Source of the DNA: Synechococcales cyanobacterium PMM_0002
Lineage (GTDB): Bacteria; Cyanobacteriota; Cyanobacteriia; Elainellales; Elainellaceae
Reading direction: 5' to 3'
NCBI GenBank assembly: GCA_949127925.1
Contig: CASBQX010000022.1
Coordinates: 1-6,859, forward strand
Length of the DNA: 6,859 nt
Shown: positions 1 to 6,519 of the stretch, piece after piece
Layout: every line of letters begins with the position of its first letter
How positions within the stretch are numbered: position 1 is the first letter of the stretch
The notes under the pieces: model-generated
What the model saw: the letters and a program-made list of their open reading frames with translations, nothing else
Database searches by the model: none
Told to the model about the DNA's origin: nothing
Program-made: the position numbers and the translations under genes

Positions 1-2148
1 AGTGCGACTCAGGTATTTAGCGATCCCGATCAGCATCTGCCACGTTGCGTCTGGTGTCTTTGCCTCGGGATGCGTATAGGCGATCGCGAGCTGCTGATTA
101 GCGGCGATCGCGCGATCTAGGGAAACTTGCAGCTCGTCCCAACTGGCGGGGCATTGGGTTAAAAGCAGCACCGTTGCGCTCTCAAGCCGCTCGGCGGTAG
201 GGCGATCGCGCCAGTCGAGTAGTAACCCGTCCAGTTTGAGATGACTAGGTTGAAGGTCACTGGCCGGATGCGCTGGGGTTGGACGGACTGCAACCAGTCG
301 AATTTCGTAATGCTTGCCGCGTTTATCGCCGTCGTAGCTGTTGAAGTCGAGTTCGGCGATCGCATCACACCAGCCAGATGGAATCTCATCTTTATAGTGT
401 CCCCACCAGACACCGGAAAAACGGGCGTTGGTGTCGTCCGTAATCTCAAATTCCGTTTTGATATAGCGCACCTTGCGCCGTTTGAGATCTTGAATATTTT
501 TATGCCAAACCCGGTCAAACCGGCAGTTTTTGATCAGCAGCTTGGGAACTGGATTCCCCATGCCGCAAGGTTCTAATAGCTTTAGCTCTCGAAACAGCTC
601 CTGCCCTAGATCTGCTACTGTGACCACCAAATCGGCCTGAATGACGGCACCCACTCCCACCCCTGCCGTGAGCTGCTGCTGGCGCAGCTGCCGATTCATC
701 GCCTCCGCCAACAGTGGAATATTTTCGACGGGTAAACTCAACCCTGCGGCAAAAGGATGGCCGCCAAAGCTGCGCAGCAGATGGGATTGGTCTTTGACTA
801 GCTGGTACAGGTCGATTTGGTTAATGGAACGAGCTGAGCCACGGGCGAGCTGGATTGGAGGCGATAGAGGAGGAGATAAAGGAGGAGATAGAGGAGGAGC
901 GGTTAATAAGGCTTCAGTTTCAGCAGTCTGGCTCAGCACCGGGTCTTCTCCCCGGCTCAGCAAAACCGTAGGACGGCCATATTCCTGCGCCATCTGCCCT
1001 GCCACTAGCCCTAAGACACCCACAGACCATTGGGAATCTTCTAGGACAATGATGCTGGTGGTGGAAAGGTCAAGCTGGCTCAGGCGGGCAGTGACCTGCT
1101 GGGCGACGTCTTTTTGCAGCGATTTGCGGCGAACGTTGGCCAGTTCGGTTTCATCTGCCAACTGGCGGCAGTAGTCTGCGTCTTGGCTAGTGAGTAGCTC
1201 CACGCCAAACCGGGCATCGCCATGAATGCGGCTGATGGCGTTGATGCGTGGCCCAAGGCCAAAGGAAATATCGGTGGGGCGATCGCCTGCTCTACGACAA
1301 TACTCCAGGAGTTTGGCAATCCCTGGCCGGGGCGGTGGGTTTAGCTTTTGATTGAGTTGCAGCCGTTCTATACCTATCTGGGCTAGGTAGCGGCAGTCGC
1401 CTTTTAGATCGACTAAATCTGCAATCAGCCCGATCGCTACTAAGTCTAATAGCCGCTCTAACGGCTGACTTGGCACCTCCGGCAGGGTTGCATAGAGGGC
1501 TTCTACCAGCTTGTAGGCAACGGCGACGCCAGACAGCGTTGCTAGTGGATGGCTGCTAGGCAAATATCGAGGATTGACGATCGCTACCACGGGTGGACGC
1601 TGGGCTGGCAGCGTGTGGTGATCGGTCACAATGATGTCGATGCCTAGGCGGCGGGCATGGCCGATTTCTGGCAGGTTGGTGCTACCCGTGTCGCAGGTGA
1701 CGATCAGGCGGCAGCCCTGGGCGGCAAGCTGATCAATGCCCGCGATCGCCAACCCGTGTGAGTCCGTGAGCCGATTGGGAATCAGGTAGCTCAGCATTTG
1801 GTGCTGTTCAAAAAACTGCCCTAAGCCATCCCATAGCACTGCCGTTGCGGTAATGCCATCGGCGTCAAAGTCACCCCAAATGGCGATCGCCTCTCCTTGA
1901 GCGCGGGCTTTTTGGAGACGGGCGATCGCCCACCGCATCTCATCGCCAAACTCGAAGGCGCTGGTGGGCTGGTACTGATTGGCGTGCAGAAACCCTGCCA
2001 GATGTTCTGGCTCTCGGATCTCTCGCTGCCACAGCAGTTGTGCGAGATGTTGACTAGGCAACCCCTGATGATGCTGAATTACCGCCTGAGTAAACCACTC
2101 GGGCAGATCAAATGTTGGCTGAATTTGCCATTGGGCAGGTTCGGGCAT
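1..2148 (-). CDS. recJ: Single-stranded-DNA-specific exonuclease RecJ (3' end outside window)
   Basis: RecJ is a cytoplasmic 5'-to-3' exonuclease on single-stranded DNA that acts in recombination and mismatch or excision repair. The 716 visible codons are open and in frame down to base 1. DHH-domain motifs are present: GDFDADG at residues 92-98, CDTG at 152-155 and VTDHH at 174-178 hold the metal-binding aspartates and histidines, and GPRINAISR lies at 299-307. The DHHA1 domain follows with GGHPFAAGL at 462-470, then an OB-fold region starting near CGMGNP at 528-533. Residues after about 625 form an extension beyond the usual bacterial RecJ of roughly 570-580 residues. A PPLS repeat (residues about 417-431) interrupts the DHHA1 region. 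The ATG at 2148 is the only ATG before an upstream in-frame stop, although no clear Shine-Dalgarno precedes it. Motif II reads CDTG rather than the usual DNG, with the aspartate kept. The family call is firm; the C-terminus is not visible. Confidence 0.95.
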   Translation of the reverse strand, partial: MPEPAQWQIQPTFDLPEWFTQAVIQHHQGLPSQHLAQLLWQREIREPEHLAGFLHANQYQPTSAFEFGDEMRWAIARLQKARAQGEAIAIWGDFDADGITATAVLWDGLGQFFEQHQMLSYLIPNRLTDSHGLAIAGIDQLAAQGCRLIVTCDTGSTNLPEIGHARRLGIDIIVTDHHTLPAQRPPVVAIVNPRYLPSSHPLATLSGVAVAYKLVEALYATLPEVPSQPLERLLDLVAIGLIADLVDLKGDCRYLAQIGIERLQLNQKLNPPPRPGIAKLLEYCRRAGDRPTDISFGLGPRINAISRIHGDARFGVELLTSQDADYCRQLADETELANVRRKSLQKDVAQQVTARLSQLDLSTTSIIVLEDSQWSVGVLGLVAGQMAQEYGRPTVLLSRGEDPVLSQTAETEALLTAPPLSPPLSPPLSPPIQLARGSARSINQIDLYQLVKDQSHLLRSFGGHPFAAGLSLPVENIPLLAEAMNRQLRQQQLTAGVGVGAVIQADLVVTVADLGQELFRELKLLEPCGMGNPVPKLLIKNCRFDRVWHKNIQDLKRRKVRYIKTEFEITDDTNARFSGVWWGHYKDEIPSGWCDAIAELDFNSYDGDKRGKHYEIRLVAVRPTPAHPASDLQPSHLKLDGLLLDWRDRPTAERLESATVLLLTQCPASWDELQVSLDRAIAANQQLAIAYTHPEAKTPDATWQMLIGIAKYLSRT
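857..900. repeat. 12-bp in-frame tandem repeat inside recJ
   Basis: About 3.7 copies of a 12-bp unit (plus strand ggaggagataga, with variants carrying c at position 6 or a at position 11) run head to tail from 857 to 900. Read on the recJ strand the unit is in frame and encodes PPLS, giving APPLSPPLSPPLSPP. It lies between the DHHA1 segment ending near VLLSRGED and the segment starting QLARGSARS, so it probably forms an exposed proline-rich loop. A unit length divisible by three lets copy number change without a frameshift. Confidence 0.9.
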
Positions 2149-2244
2149 GGTGGAGATGAACTCACTGCCCTCGATTCTAGGCAATGTTGGTGTGCAAGTG
2201 TCAGGGTGAAATTAAGGATATAGCCTTCCTCACTTCAGTGCAGT

Positions 2245-2282
2245 ACAGGCAAGGGGCTTAAGCCCCTTGTTCTAGAGCCTGT
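2245..2282. repeat. 20-bp perfect palindrome with outer arms
   Basis: CAAGGGGCTTAAGCCCCTTG at 2250-2269 is its own reverse complement. Outer arms ACAGGC (2245-2250) and GCCTGT (2277-2282) are also complementary, giving a nested fold with a one-sided bulge. It sits in the spacer between the end of the parR-like gene and the start of recJ, both on the minus strand. It could stop transcription of the upstream operon, but no T-run follows on either strand. A dispersed cyanobacterial repeat is as likely; its function is not shown by the sequence. Confidence 0.6.
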
Positions 2283-2303
2283 GATGTACTTCATTCATCT
2301 GAA

Positions 2304-2331
2304 AACTACTAACGCTATGATCCAGCGTTTT
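2304..2331 (-). terminator. Weak candidate terminator after the parM-parR-like operon
   Basis: On the minus strand, AACGCT and AGCGTT (plus-strand positions 2324-2329 and 2311-2316) form a 6-bp stem with a 7-base loop, starting 12 bases past the parR-like stop codon. The downstream side has only a short run (AGTAGTTTTC). The stem is short and not GC-rich, so this is a weak candidate. Confidence 0.25.
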
Positions 2332-2340
2332 ACTCTCTCT

Positions 2341-2646
2341 CTATGCTCCCAGCAAATCGTCCAGCGCGTCCATGGCCTCGCAACCGATCACACTCACCAC
2401 CATCGGTTCCACGCTGCGGGGATCTGTCCAGGGATGAGGGACAGCCTGTTTACGAGCCTGCATCCCAGATGACTGCATTCCCGGTGATGGCTCCGCAAAC
2501 GGTTCGCGCCCATAGCGGTACTCATCTGCATAGCGCCGGAATACGGCTTCTACGGCGGCGCGGGTATTTTTAAGTCCCCATTCTGCGGCAATTTGATCCG
2601 CTTTTTCAAGGACATCTTGACTCAGTCTTACTTTGTTGTCATGCAT
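2341..2646 (-). CDS. Small ribbon-helix-helix-like protein, likely ParM partner (ParR-like)
   Basis: This 101-residue protein begins NKVRLSQDVLEKADQIAAEW, and residues 4-45 show a short strand followed by two helices, as in ribbon-helix-helix DNA-binding proteins. The rest (about 46-101) is rich in Pro, Ser, Gln and Ala, then ends in an acidic hydrophobic tail (AMDALDDLLGA) that could contact a partner. Its ATG overlaps the last 19 bases of the upstream parM-like gene, and AGAGGAT (plus-strand 2655-2661) lies about 10 bases before the start, so translation is probably coupled. In plasmid ParMRC systems a small DNA-binding adaptor follows parM in just this arrangement, binds the centromere and represses the operon. 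The ParR role rests on position and fold likeness, not on a recognised signature. It could instead be a dedicated regulator of the ATPase gene. Confidence 0.65.
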   Translation of the reverse strand: MHDNKVRLSQDVLEKADQIAAEWGLKNTRAAVEAVFRRYADEYRYGREPFAEPSPGMQSSGMQARKQAVPHPWTDPRSVEPMVVSVIGCEAMDALDDLLGA

Positions 2647-3650
2647 AGTTGTCGATCCTCTGACATCAGGTGTAAGCCGCGCACGTTGGCAAATTGGGGA
2701 TCACCCATGACGGTGAATAGCTTGCGACCTTGGAGCCGTTCCGAAATTAGATGGGTGCTGCCACCGGTGACCAGAAAACGAGTGACGCGGGGCATGTAGG
2801 GGGTGTATTGCGATCGCACCGTCTGAAAAATCCCTTTAAACCACTGATCCAGATGCTCTTCTAGCCAGGGTGCCCACGACAAGCCCATATCGGCATAGGT
2901 GTGTTCTTTGCGGAACCCATCCATGATGATGCTGGGGTCGGCGCTCGTGCCCAATGCCGCAGATAGCCGCTTATCAAAGCTAATCGAGGTGGCGAGTTCG
3001 TAGGCTCCGCCGCGATCCATCACGTTTTCGTCAATCACTTCGCCTTCCTCATCTACCAACCGGGTCAGCCAGGTGCCGCCGCCAATATCCACCACAATGG
3101 TGTAGCCCGTATCGGGAATTTGCCCGAGCTGCTTGCCGTAGTGGTAGGCCCCCATGCCCTCGCGCTCTACCTGCACCTCTTGCACCATGACGCGGTAGTC
3201 GAGATTGTTGCGCTTGAACTCGTGCAGCCCTACCAATTGCTCCCGAATCGCATCGCCATTTTTTGCCGGTTCGGGCGTAGAGGCGTAGACATTTAGCGCA
3301 AACTCGGTGCTGCCATTCCACGGTTCTAGGCAGGCGTAGAGGTGTAGCCGCGACAGTTCTACCTTGTTCTCAACGACGGTTTGCTGCTGCCGCCGATATT
3401 TGTAGGCCTGTGCGCCAAAATGGAAGCGACTGCCATCGGCCAATTCAATCAGCGGTGACGCATCAGAACAGCTGACGGCATCACGCCCGGTGGGCAGTTG
3501 GTACCGCACTGACCGAATCGCCTTTGGATGTCCGCTGCCGTCAAAAAATTTGAGATCGTAGTTGCCTGCATCCAATGCTAGGGTACGAATGGTGCTATTT
3601 GTAGCGCTGGGCGCTTTACTGACTCGCTTCGCCTTGGTACCAATAGTCAT
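2628..3650 (-). CDS. ParM/StbA-family actin-like ATPase
   Basis: The protein (340 residues from the ATG at 3650) has the actin/Hsp70-type nucleotide-binding motifs in order: phosphate-1 LALDAGNYDLK at residues 24-34, phosphate-2 VVDIGGGTW at 186-194 and adenosine motif VTGGSTH at 294-300. Family members polymerise into ATP-driven filaments that push plasmid copies apart. Chromosomal cyanobacterial relatives are known but their cargo is not clear. I chose the ATG at 3650 over an in-frame ATG at 3782 because a good ribosome-binding site precedes it, and the 44 extra residues have no family likeness and would cross the putative promoter. About 20 low-complexity residues (Lys, Ser, Thr, Ala) precede the first motif. 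The gene overlaps the downstream RHH-like gene by 19 bases, indicating one operon. Confidence 0.88.
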   Translation of the reverse strand: MTIGTKAKRVSKAPSATNSTIRTLALDAGNYDLKFFDGSGHPKAIRSVRYQLPTGRDAVSCSDASPLIELADGSRFHFGAQAYKYRRQQQTVVENKVELSRLHLYACLEPWNGSTEFALNVYASTPEPAKNGDAIREQLVGLHEFKRNNLDYRVMVQEVQVEREGMGAYHYGKQLGQIPDTGYTIVVDIGGGTWLTRLVDEEGEVIDENVMDRGGAYELATSISFDKRLSAALGTSADPSIIMDGFRKEHTYADMGLSWAPWLEEHLDQWFKGIFQTVRSQYTPYMPRVTRFLVTGGSTHLISERLQGRKLFTVMGDPQFANVRGLHLMSEDRQLCMTTK

Positions 3651-3653
3651 AAG

Positions 3654-3668
3654 TTCCCTTTCGCCTCC
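3654..3668 (-). promoter_or_regulatory. Ribosome-binding site that sets the parM-like start
   Basis: On the minus strand GGAGG (3668-3664) and AAGGG (3660-3656) lie 13 and 5 bases before the ATG at 3650. Either could pair with 16S rRNA. Their presence here, and the lack of an equivalent before 3782, favours the shorter ParM-like protein. Confidence 0.6.
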
Positions 3669-3705
3669 AATTGTACCCAATTGCTTTAGTACTTTTGTAC
3701 TGTAC
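3668..3705 (-). promoter_or_regulatory. GTAC/CAATTG repeat cluster: candidate operator, promoter or parC-like site
   Basis: In 38 bp directly upstream of the parM-like gene there are two inverted repeats: CAATTG-TACC-CAATTG (3668-3683) and AGTAC-TTTT-GTACT (3688-3701). GTAC occurs four times, starting at 3673, 3689, 3697 and 3702. On the minus strand TACAAT (3675-3670) resembles a -10 box, though no good -35 sits at 17 bp (ACAAAA). ParR-type adaptors often bind repeats just upstream of parM, which both segregates DNA and represses the operon. That role is an inference here. Confidence 0.4.
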
Positions 3706-3805
3706 CACCTCAGGCCGAATTTGCGGGCGGCGATCGCCCCAAACACAGATTTAATCGCAGCAGCGATCGCCCAAGTCTTCACTCAGCAGCGCTTTCAACC
3801 TAATG

Positions 3806-3819
3806 TTTAGAAATCTAAA
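3806..3819. repeat. Short inverted repeat in the parM/ABC divergent spacer
   Basis: TTTAGA-AA-TCTAAA is a symmetric 14-bp site in the spacer between the divergently transcribed parM-like and ABC genes. It could be an operator. AT-rich palindromes of this size also occur by chance. The rest of the spacer (3720-3921) holds two HIP1 octamers (3730-3737, 3763-3770) and no convincing promoter. Confidence 0.25.
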
Positions 3820-3921
3820 GTCTTTTTGAACCTTCTGAGCGGTCGGCTGGGGTCAATTCGACCAGGCTCACCGATGAATGTTACCGTGTGTAAAGGGAAT
3901 ACATGGTGGGTTGGATAGTCT

Positions 3922-4803
3922 ATGACGGCGGCAGTTGCACTTCAAAACGTATTTAAGGTTTACAGCACGACCCCAGTGGTCAATGATCTGTCGTTGACTA
4001 TTCAACCAGGAGAAATTTTTGGGCTGTTGGGACCTAATGGGGCAGGTAAATCTACCACCATTCGGATGCTGACGACCCTGACGCAGCCAACAGATGGGCA
4101 GATTTTTGTGGCGGGCTACGATGTGGTCAAGCAGCCCTTTTTGGTGAAGCAACAGATTGGCGTGGTGCTGCAACAAATGAGCGTTGATGTAGATCTGACC
4201 GTGTGGGAAAACATGGAATTCCACGGGCGGATGCATCACATTCCTCCGGCTCGGCGGCAGCAGGATATTGATCGATGGCTGGAGTATGTGGAGCTAGGCG
4301 ATCGCCGCGATGACTTAGTTAAAACCCTCTCAGGCGGGATGAAGCGCCGTCTGCAAATTGCCCGTGCCCTACTACATGAACCCTCTATTCTGTTTCTAGA
4401 TGAACCCACCGTCGGGCTTGATCCTCAAACCCGTCGCCGACTCTGGGAAATTATCAAAGGACTAAATCAGCAGGGCATGACGATGCTGCTGACTACGCAT
4501 TATATGGATGAGGTGGAATACCTTTGCGGCGCAGGCTTTAGTGGTTCTGCAACGCCCAACCGCATCGGCATCATGGACAGCGGCAAGCTAATTGAACTGG
4601 GCACACTAGATGAGCTGCGTCATAAACATGGCCAAGGCTTGGTGATGAAACAAACTGGCGATCGGTGGGATTACAAGTTTTTCCCTACCCTCGACGATGC
4701 CAACACCTACTTCGAGCAACAGCCCCATAAAGCCGGCATGATGGTGCGCCCGTCCAACTTAGAAGATATTTTTGTAGAACTGACAGGACGGGGACTAGAT
4801 TAG
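3922..4803 (+). CDS. ABC-2-type exporter ATP-binding protein (DrrA/CcmA-like)
   Basis: This 293-residue cytoplasmic ATPase would power an ABC-2 exporter of drugs, lipids or polysaccharides. All catalytic motifs are intact: Walker A GPNGAGKST at residues 37-45, Q-loop Q84, signature LSGGM at 136-140, Walker B ILFLDEP at 156-162, D-loop GLDP at 165-168 and H-loop H193. The C-terminal NLEDIFVELTGRGLD matches the usual end of DrrA-type ATPases. An unusual stretch, GAGFSGSATP at 203-212, separates EYLC from NRIGIMD, where relatives normally run straight from LC to the DRI-like sequence. The start is fixed by an in-frame TAG at 3916-3918; no strong Shine-Dalgarno is visible. No permease gene follows: a terminator and a convergent gene come next, so the membrane partner must be encoded elsewhere or be missing. 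The substrate cannot be told from the sequence. Confidence 0.9.
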   Translation: MTAAVALQNVFKVYSTTPVVNDLSLTIQPGEIFGLLGPNGAGKSTTIRMLTTLTQPTDGQIFVAGYDVVKQPFLVKQQIGVVLQQMSVDVDLTVWENMEFHGRMHHIPPARRQQDIDRWLEYVELGDRRDDLVKTLSGGMKRRLQIARALLHEPSILFLDEPTVGLDPQTRRRLWEIIKGLNQQGMTMLLTTHYMDEVEYLCGAGFSGSATPNRIGIMDSGKLIELGTLDELRHKHGQGLVMKQTGDRWDYKFFPTLDDANTYFEQQPHKAGMMVRPSNLEDIFVELTGRGLD

Positions 4804-4817
4804 CGCCAGGATAGAAA

Positions 4818-4854
4818 CCTCCCGGCGGCTTCAGGCATTCGGGGGGCTATTTTT
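4818..4854 (+). terminator. Rho-independent terminator after the ABC gene, possibly bidirectional
   Basis: CCTCCCG (4818-4824) pairs with CGGGGGG (4840-4846), a 7-bp GC-rich stem with one G-T wobble and a 15-base loop. It is followed by CTATTTTTAG with five T at 4850-4854. It starts 14 bases after the ABC stop codon. The opposite strand shows the same stem followed by TTTCTATCC, so it may also stop the convergent SH3-like gene. Confidence 0.6.
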
Positions 4855-4886
4855 AGATGGTTTGTACCGGTTTGTGGGTTAGCCGT

Positions 4887-5384
4887 TTAGAACGCTTCAA
4901 GGTTACTGGAAGGCGCGCCCAAGACACTGCCAGCCGACCCTTGTGAGACATATCCCGCTCGCTCGTTGCCCGCCTTACCTGTGTAGAAAACTCGGATAAA
5001 AATGCGTCCACCTTCTATATAACTATTAAATGGATCGGTGGCATGAACGATACTTTTAGCCACAGGCCCGTCATTTTGCTTGACTCCTGGAATGTCGTAT
5101 CCACTCAAGCCATCACTCAGCTCAGGTGTATCGCGCAACCGATACCGCTTGCCTTTTTGCAGGCCACTCGATGGCATTTTTAAGTAAGTGGACTGCACCC
5201 ACCCGACGACTGGTTCTTTAATTTGAGCGATGCCTTCGCCAACGATGCCTGTGAGCTTGATGCGGCGATTTTCGGGCAGGGTTGTGACAGTGCCCGATAG
5301 ATCAGAGCGTAAATAGATAGACACAGCCCTGGTTGTATCGCGGGCTTGGTCAACTAAATCAACTTTTTCATTGATGCTTACCAT
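4887..5384 (-). CDS. Small protein with two SH3-like segments, function unknown
   Basis: The 165-residue product has two stretches resembling bacterial SH3 domains: about 17-69 (VSIYLRSDLSGTV, then GIVGEG and GWVQSTYLK) and about 78-148 (GKRYRLRDTPELSDGL to ERAGYVSQG). Both follow the pattern of an N-terminal LR-S/D strand, a central small-residue turn and a final GWV/GYV strand. Such domains usually bind peptides or cell-wall material. There is no signal peptide, membrane helix or lipobox, so the protein is probably cytoplasmic. AGGAG (plus-strand 5395-5399) lies 10 bases before the ATG at 5384, a good ribosome-binding site. It is convergent with the ABC gene, and its start is only 50 bases after the end of the U32 pseudogene, so any promoter must lie in that gap or in the dead gene. 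It has no HIP1 octamer. Domain likeness is moderate and the role is unknown. Confidence 0.65.
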   Translation of the reverse strand: MVSINEKVDLVDQARDTTRAVSIYLRSDLSGTVTTLPENRRIKLTGIVGEGIAQIKEPVVGWVQSTYLKMPSSGLQKGKRYRLRDTPELSDGLSGYDIPGVKQNDGPVAKSIVHATDPFNSYIEGGRIFIRVFYTGKAGNERAGYVSQGSAGSVLGAPSSNLEAF

Positions 5385-5434
5385 GATTGGTTTTCTCCTG
5401 ATTTTGACGCTGTTTTTAATGATGGGCGAACAGA

Positions 5435-6422
5435 TTAGGCTTCATCCTTACAACATCGGATTTCGGAAATGCGATCGCCTTGAATCCGGGTCACGTCCCC
5501 CAGATAGACGCCGCGCTTTTTGCCAAACCGGGCGTGGACTAGCTTCTGGTTATTGATCCCCTCAAACCACCCAGTATGTAGCCCGCGTGAAAACGCCATT
5601 TCCAGGTTGTAATGGGCTTGGGGATCGGGCATGGAGCTGGCAGTCTCGTCTAGCATCACCTGATCTAGGGCTTCACGGTAAACGCGGGTGACGTTGGCCA
5701 CATATTCGGGGGCTAAGCAAATAGCGGCGATCGCCCAATTCCACGGTTTCACCGTCTGCCACTAGCTCGTAGGGCATACGGCACGCCTGGGCGCATTCAC
5801 CCCGATTGGCCGAGCGTCCACCCAACGCCTCGCTGGTCAAGCACTGCCCCGAATAGGCCACACACAGCGCTCCGTGGACAAACACCTCCAGCGGTAAGGC
5901 GCGATCGCCAATTTGCTGCTGAATTTTACGAATTTCTTGCAGTGAACATTCGCGCGCCAGCACAACTAGTTGACAGCCCAAACCTTTGGCAAACTCCATC
6001 CCAGCGGCACTGGTCACGGTCATTTGGGTAGAGGCATGAATCGGGAAATCGGGCGACAGGTGCCGAATCAGCCGACAAATGCCAATATCTTGCGCGATCG
6101 CTGCATTCATCCCCGCCGCTATCATCGTCCGCAGATAGTGCTCGGCCTCCGGTAGTTCTGCCGGAAACACCAGCGTATTTAGCGTCACGTAGCCTTTGAC
6201 GCCTCACCGATGCAGAAATTCCATCAGCGGCGGCAGATCGGCTTCCGTAAAATTGTCCGCTCGCGTCCTGGCGTTAAACCGCTCTAGCCCAAAGTAAATC
6301 GCATCGGCTCCGTTTTCTACTGCCGCTTTGGCACACTGCCAATTTCCAGCCGGAGCCAGCAGGTCAGGGCGGCGCAGAGTGGGGATGAGCAGAGACGCTG
6401 ACGGATCGAGGCTTGAAGTCAT
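5435..6422 (-). pseudogene. Peptidase U32 family (RlhA-like) pseudogene, N-terminal remnant
   Basis: The remnant opens with RPDLLAPAGNWQCAKAAVEN, continues through ASTQMTVTSAAG and keeps the U32 core EVFVHGALCVAYSGQC with the cysteines GQC and GECAQAC (codons 187, 194, 210, 214). Intact relatives carry out hydroxylation-type modification of rRNA or tRNA in E. coli (RlhA, TrhP). Three lesions are visible. Codon 73 is TGA (6206-6204) between FLHR and GVKGYVTLN, where homologues have a residue, probably Arg. After YLLSP (codons 234-238) the frame shifts by one and about 28 conserved codons, including the KIEGRLK motif, are missing; reading resumes at PEYVANVTRVYREALD. Homology stops after VTRIQGDR, leaving 11 unrelated residues and a stop, so the C-terminal half or more of the usual protein is absent. 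It has the same start context as functional genes but cannot make a working enzyme. A repeat element lies 38 bp upstream. Confidence 0.88.
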
Positions 6423-6460
6423 GGGAGCGATTGATCAAAGGGTCAACCCGACAGATCCGG

Positions 6461-6519
6461 GTAGGGACATGGCAGTGCCCATTGGTGTCAAGTTAAGAAG
6501 AAGCTGCTTTTGTCAAGTA
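6461..6519 (+). repeat. Left terminal inverted repeat of the MITE-like element
   Basis: Outer 37 bp (6461-6497) match the right end with two mismatches. A 10-base diverged stretch (6498-6507) is followed by 12 matching bases (6508-6519). Read on the minus strand, toward the U32 pseudogene, it contains TTGACA twice (6516-6511 and 6491-6486), but neither has a -10-like box at a suitable distance. Confidence 0.8.

Noticed and set aside
641..1174. Long plus-strand open reading frame opposite recJ, and others at 241-576 and 1897-2223
   Set aside because: They are antisense shadows of recJ, have no family likeness and carry the recJ repeat as GGDRGGDKGG-type low-complexity sequence.
3651..3782. 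Longer ParM-like start at 3782 adding 44 residues
   Set aside because: The added residues show no actin-family likeness, cross the repeat and promoter region, and the ATG at 3650 has the better ribosome-binding site.
3889..3903. NtcA-like site TGTA-N7-TACA upstream of the ABC gene
   Set aside because: The NtcA consensus needs GTA-N8-TAC; the spacing here is one base short and no suitable -10 box follows.
3868..4239. Minus-strand open reading frame overlapping the ABC gene
   Set aside because: It is antisense to Walker A and the Q-loop region of a clear ABC ATPase and has no recognisable protein features.
5435..5752. Programmed frameshift joining the two U32 frames
   Set aside because: About 28 conserved residues are missing at the junction, so a frameshift could not restore the protein.
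6204..6206. TGA read through as selenocysteine in the U32 gene
   Set aside because: The position is not a catalytic cysteine in the family, and the gene is also frameshifted and truncated further on, so a simple nonsense mutation is the better explanation.
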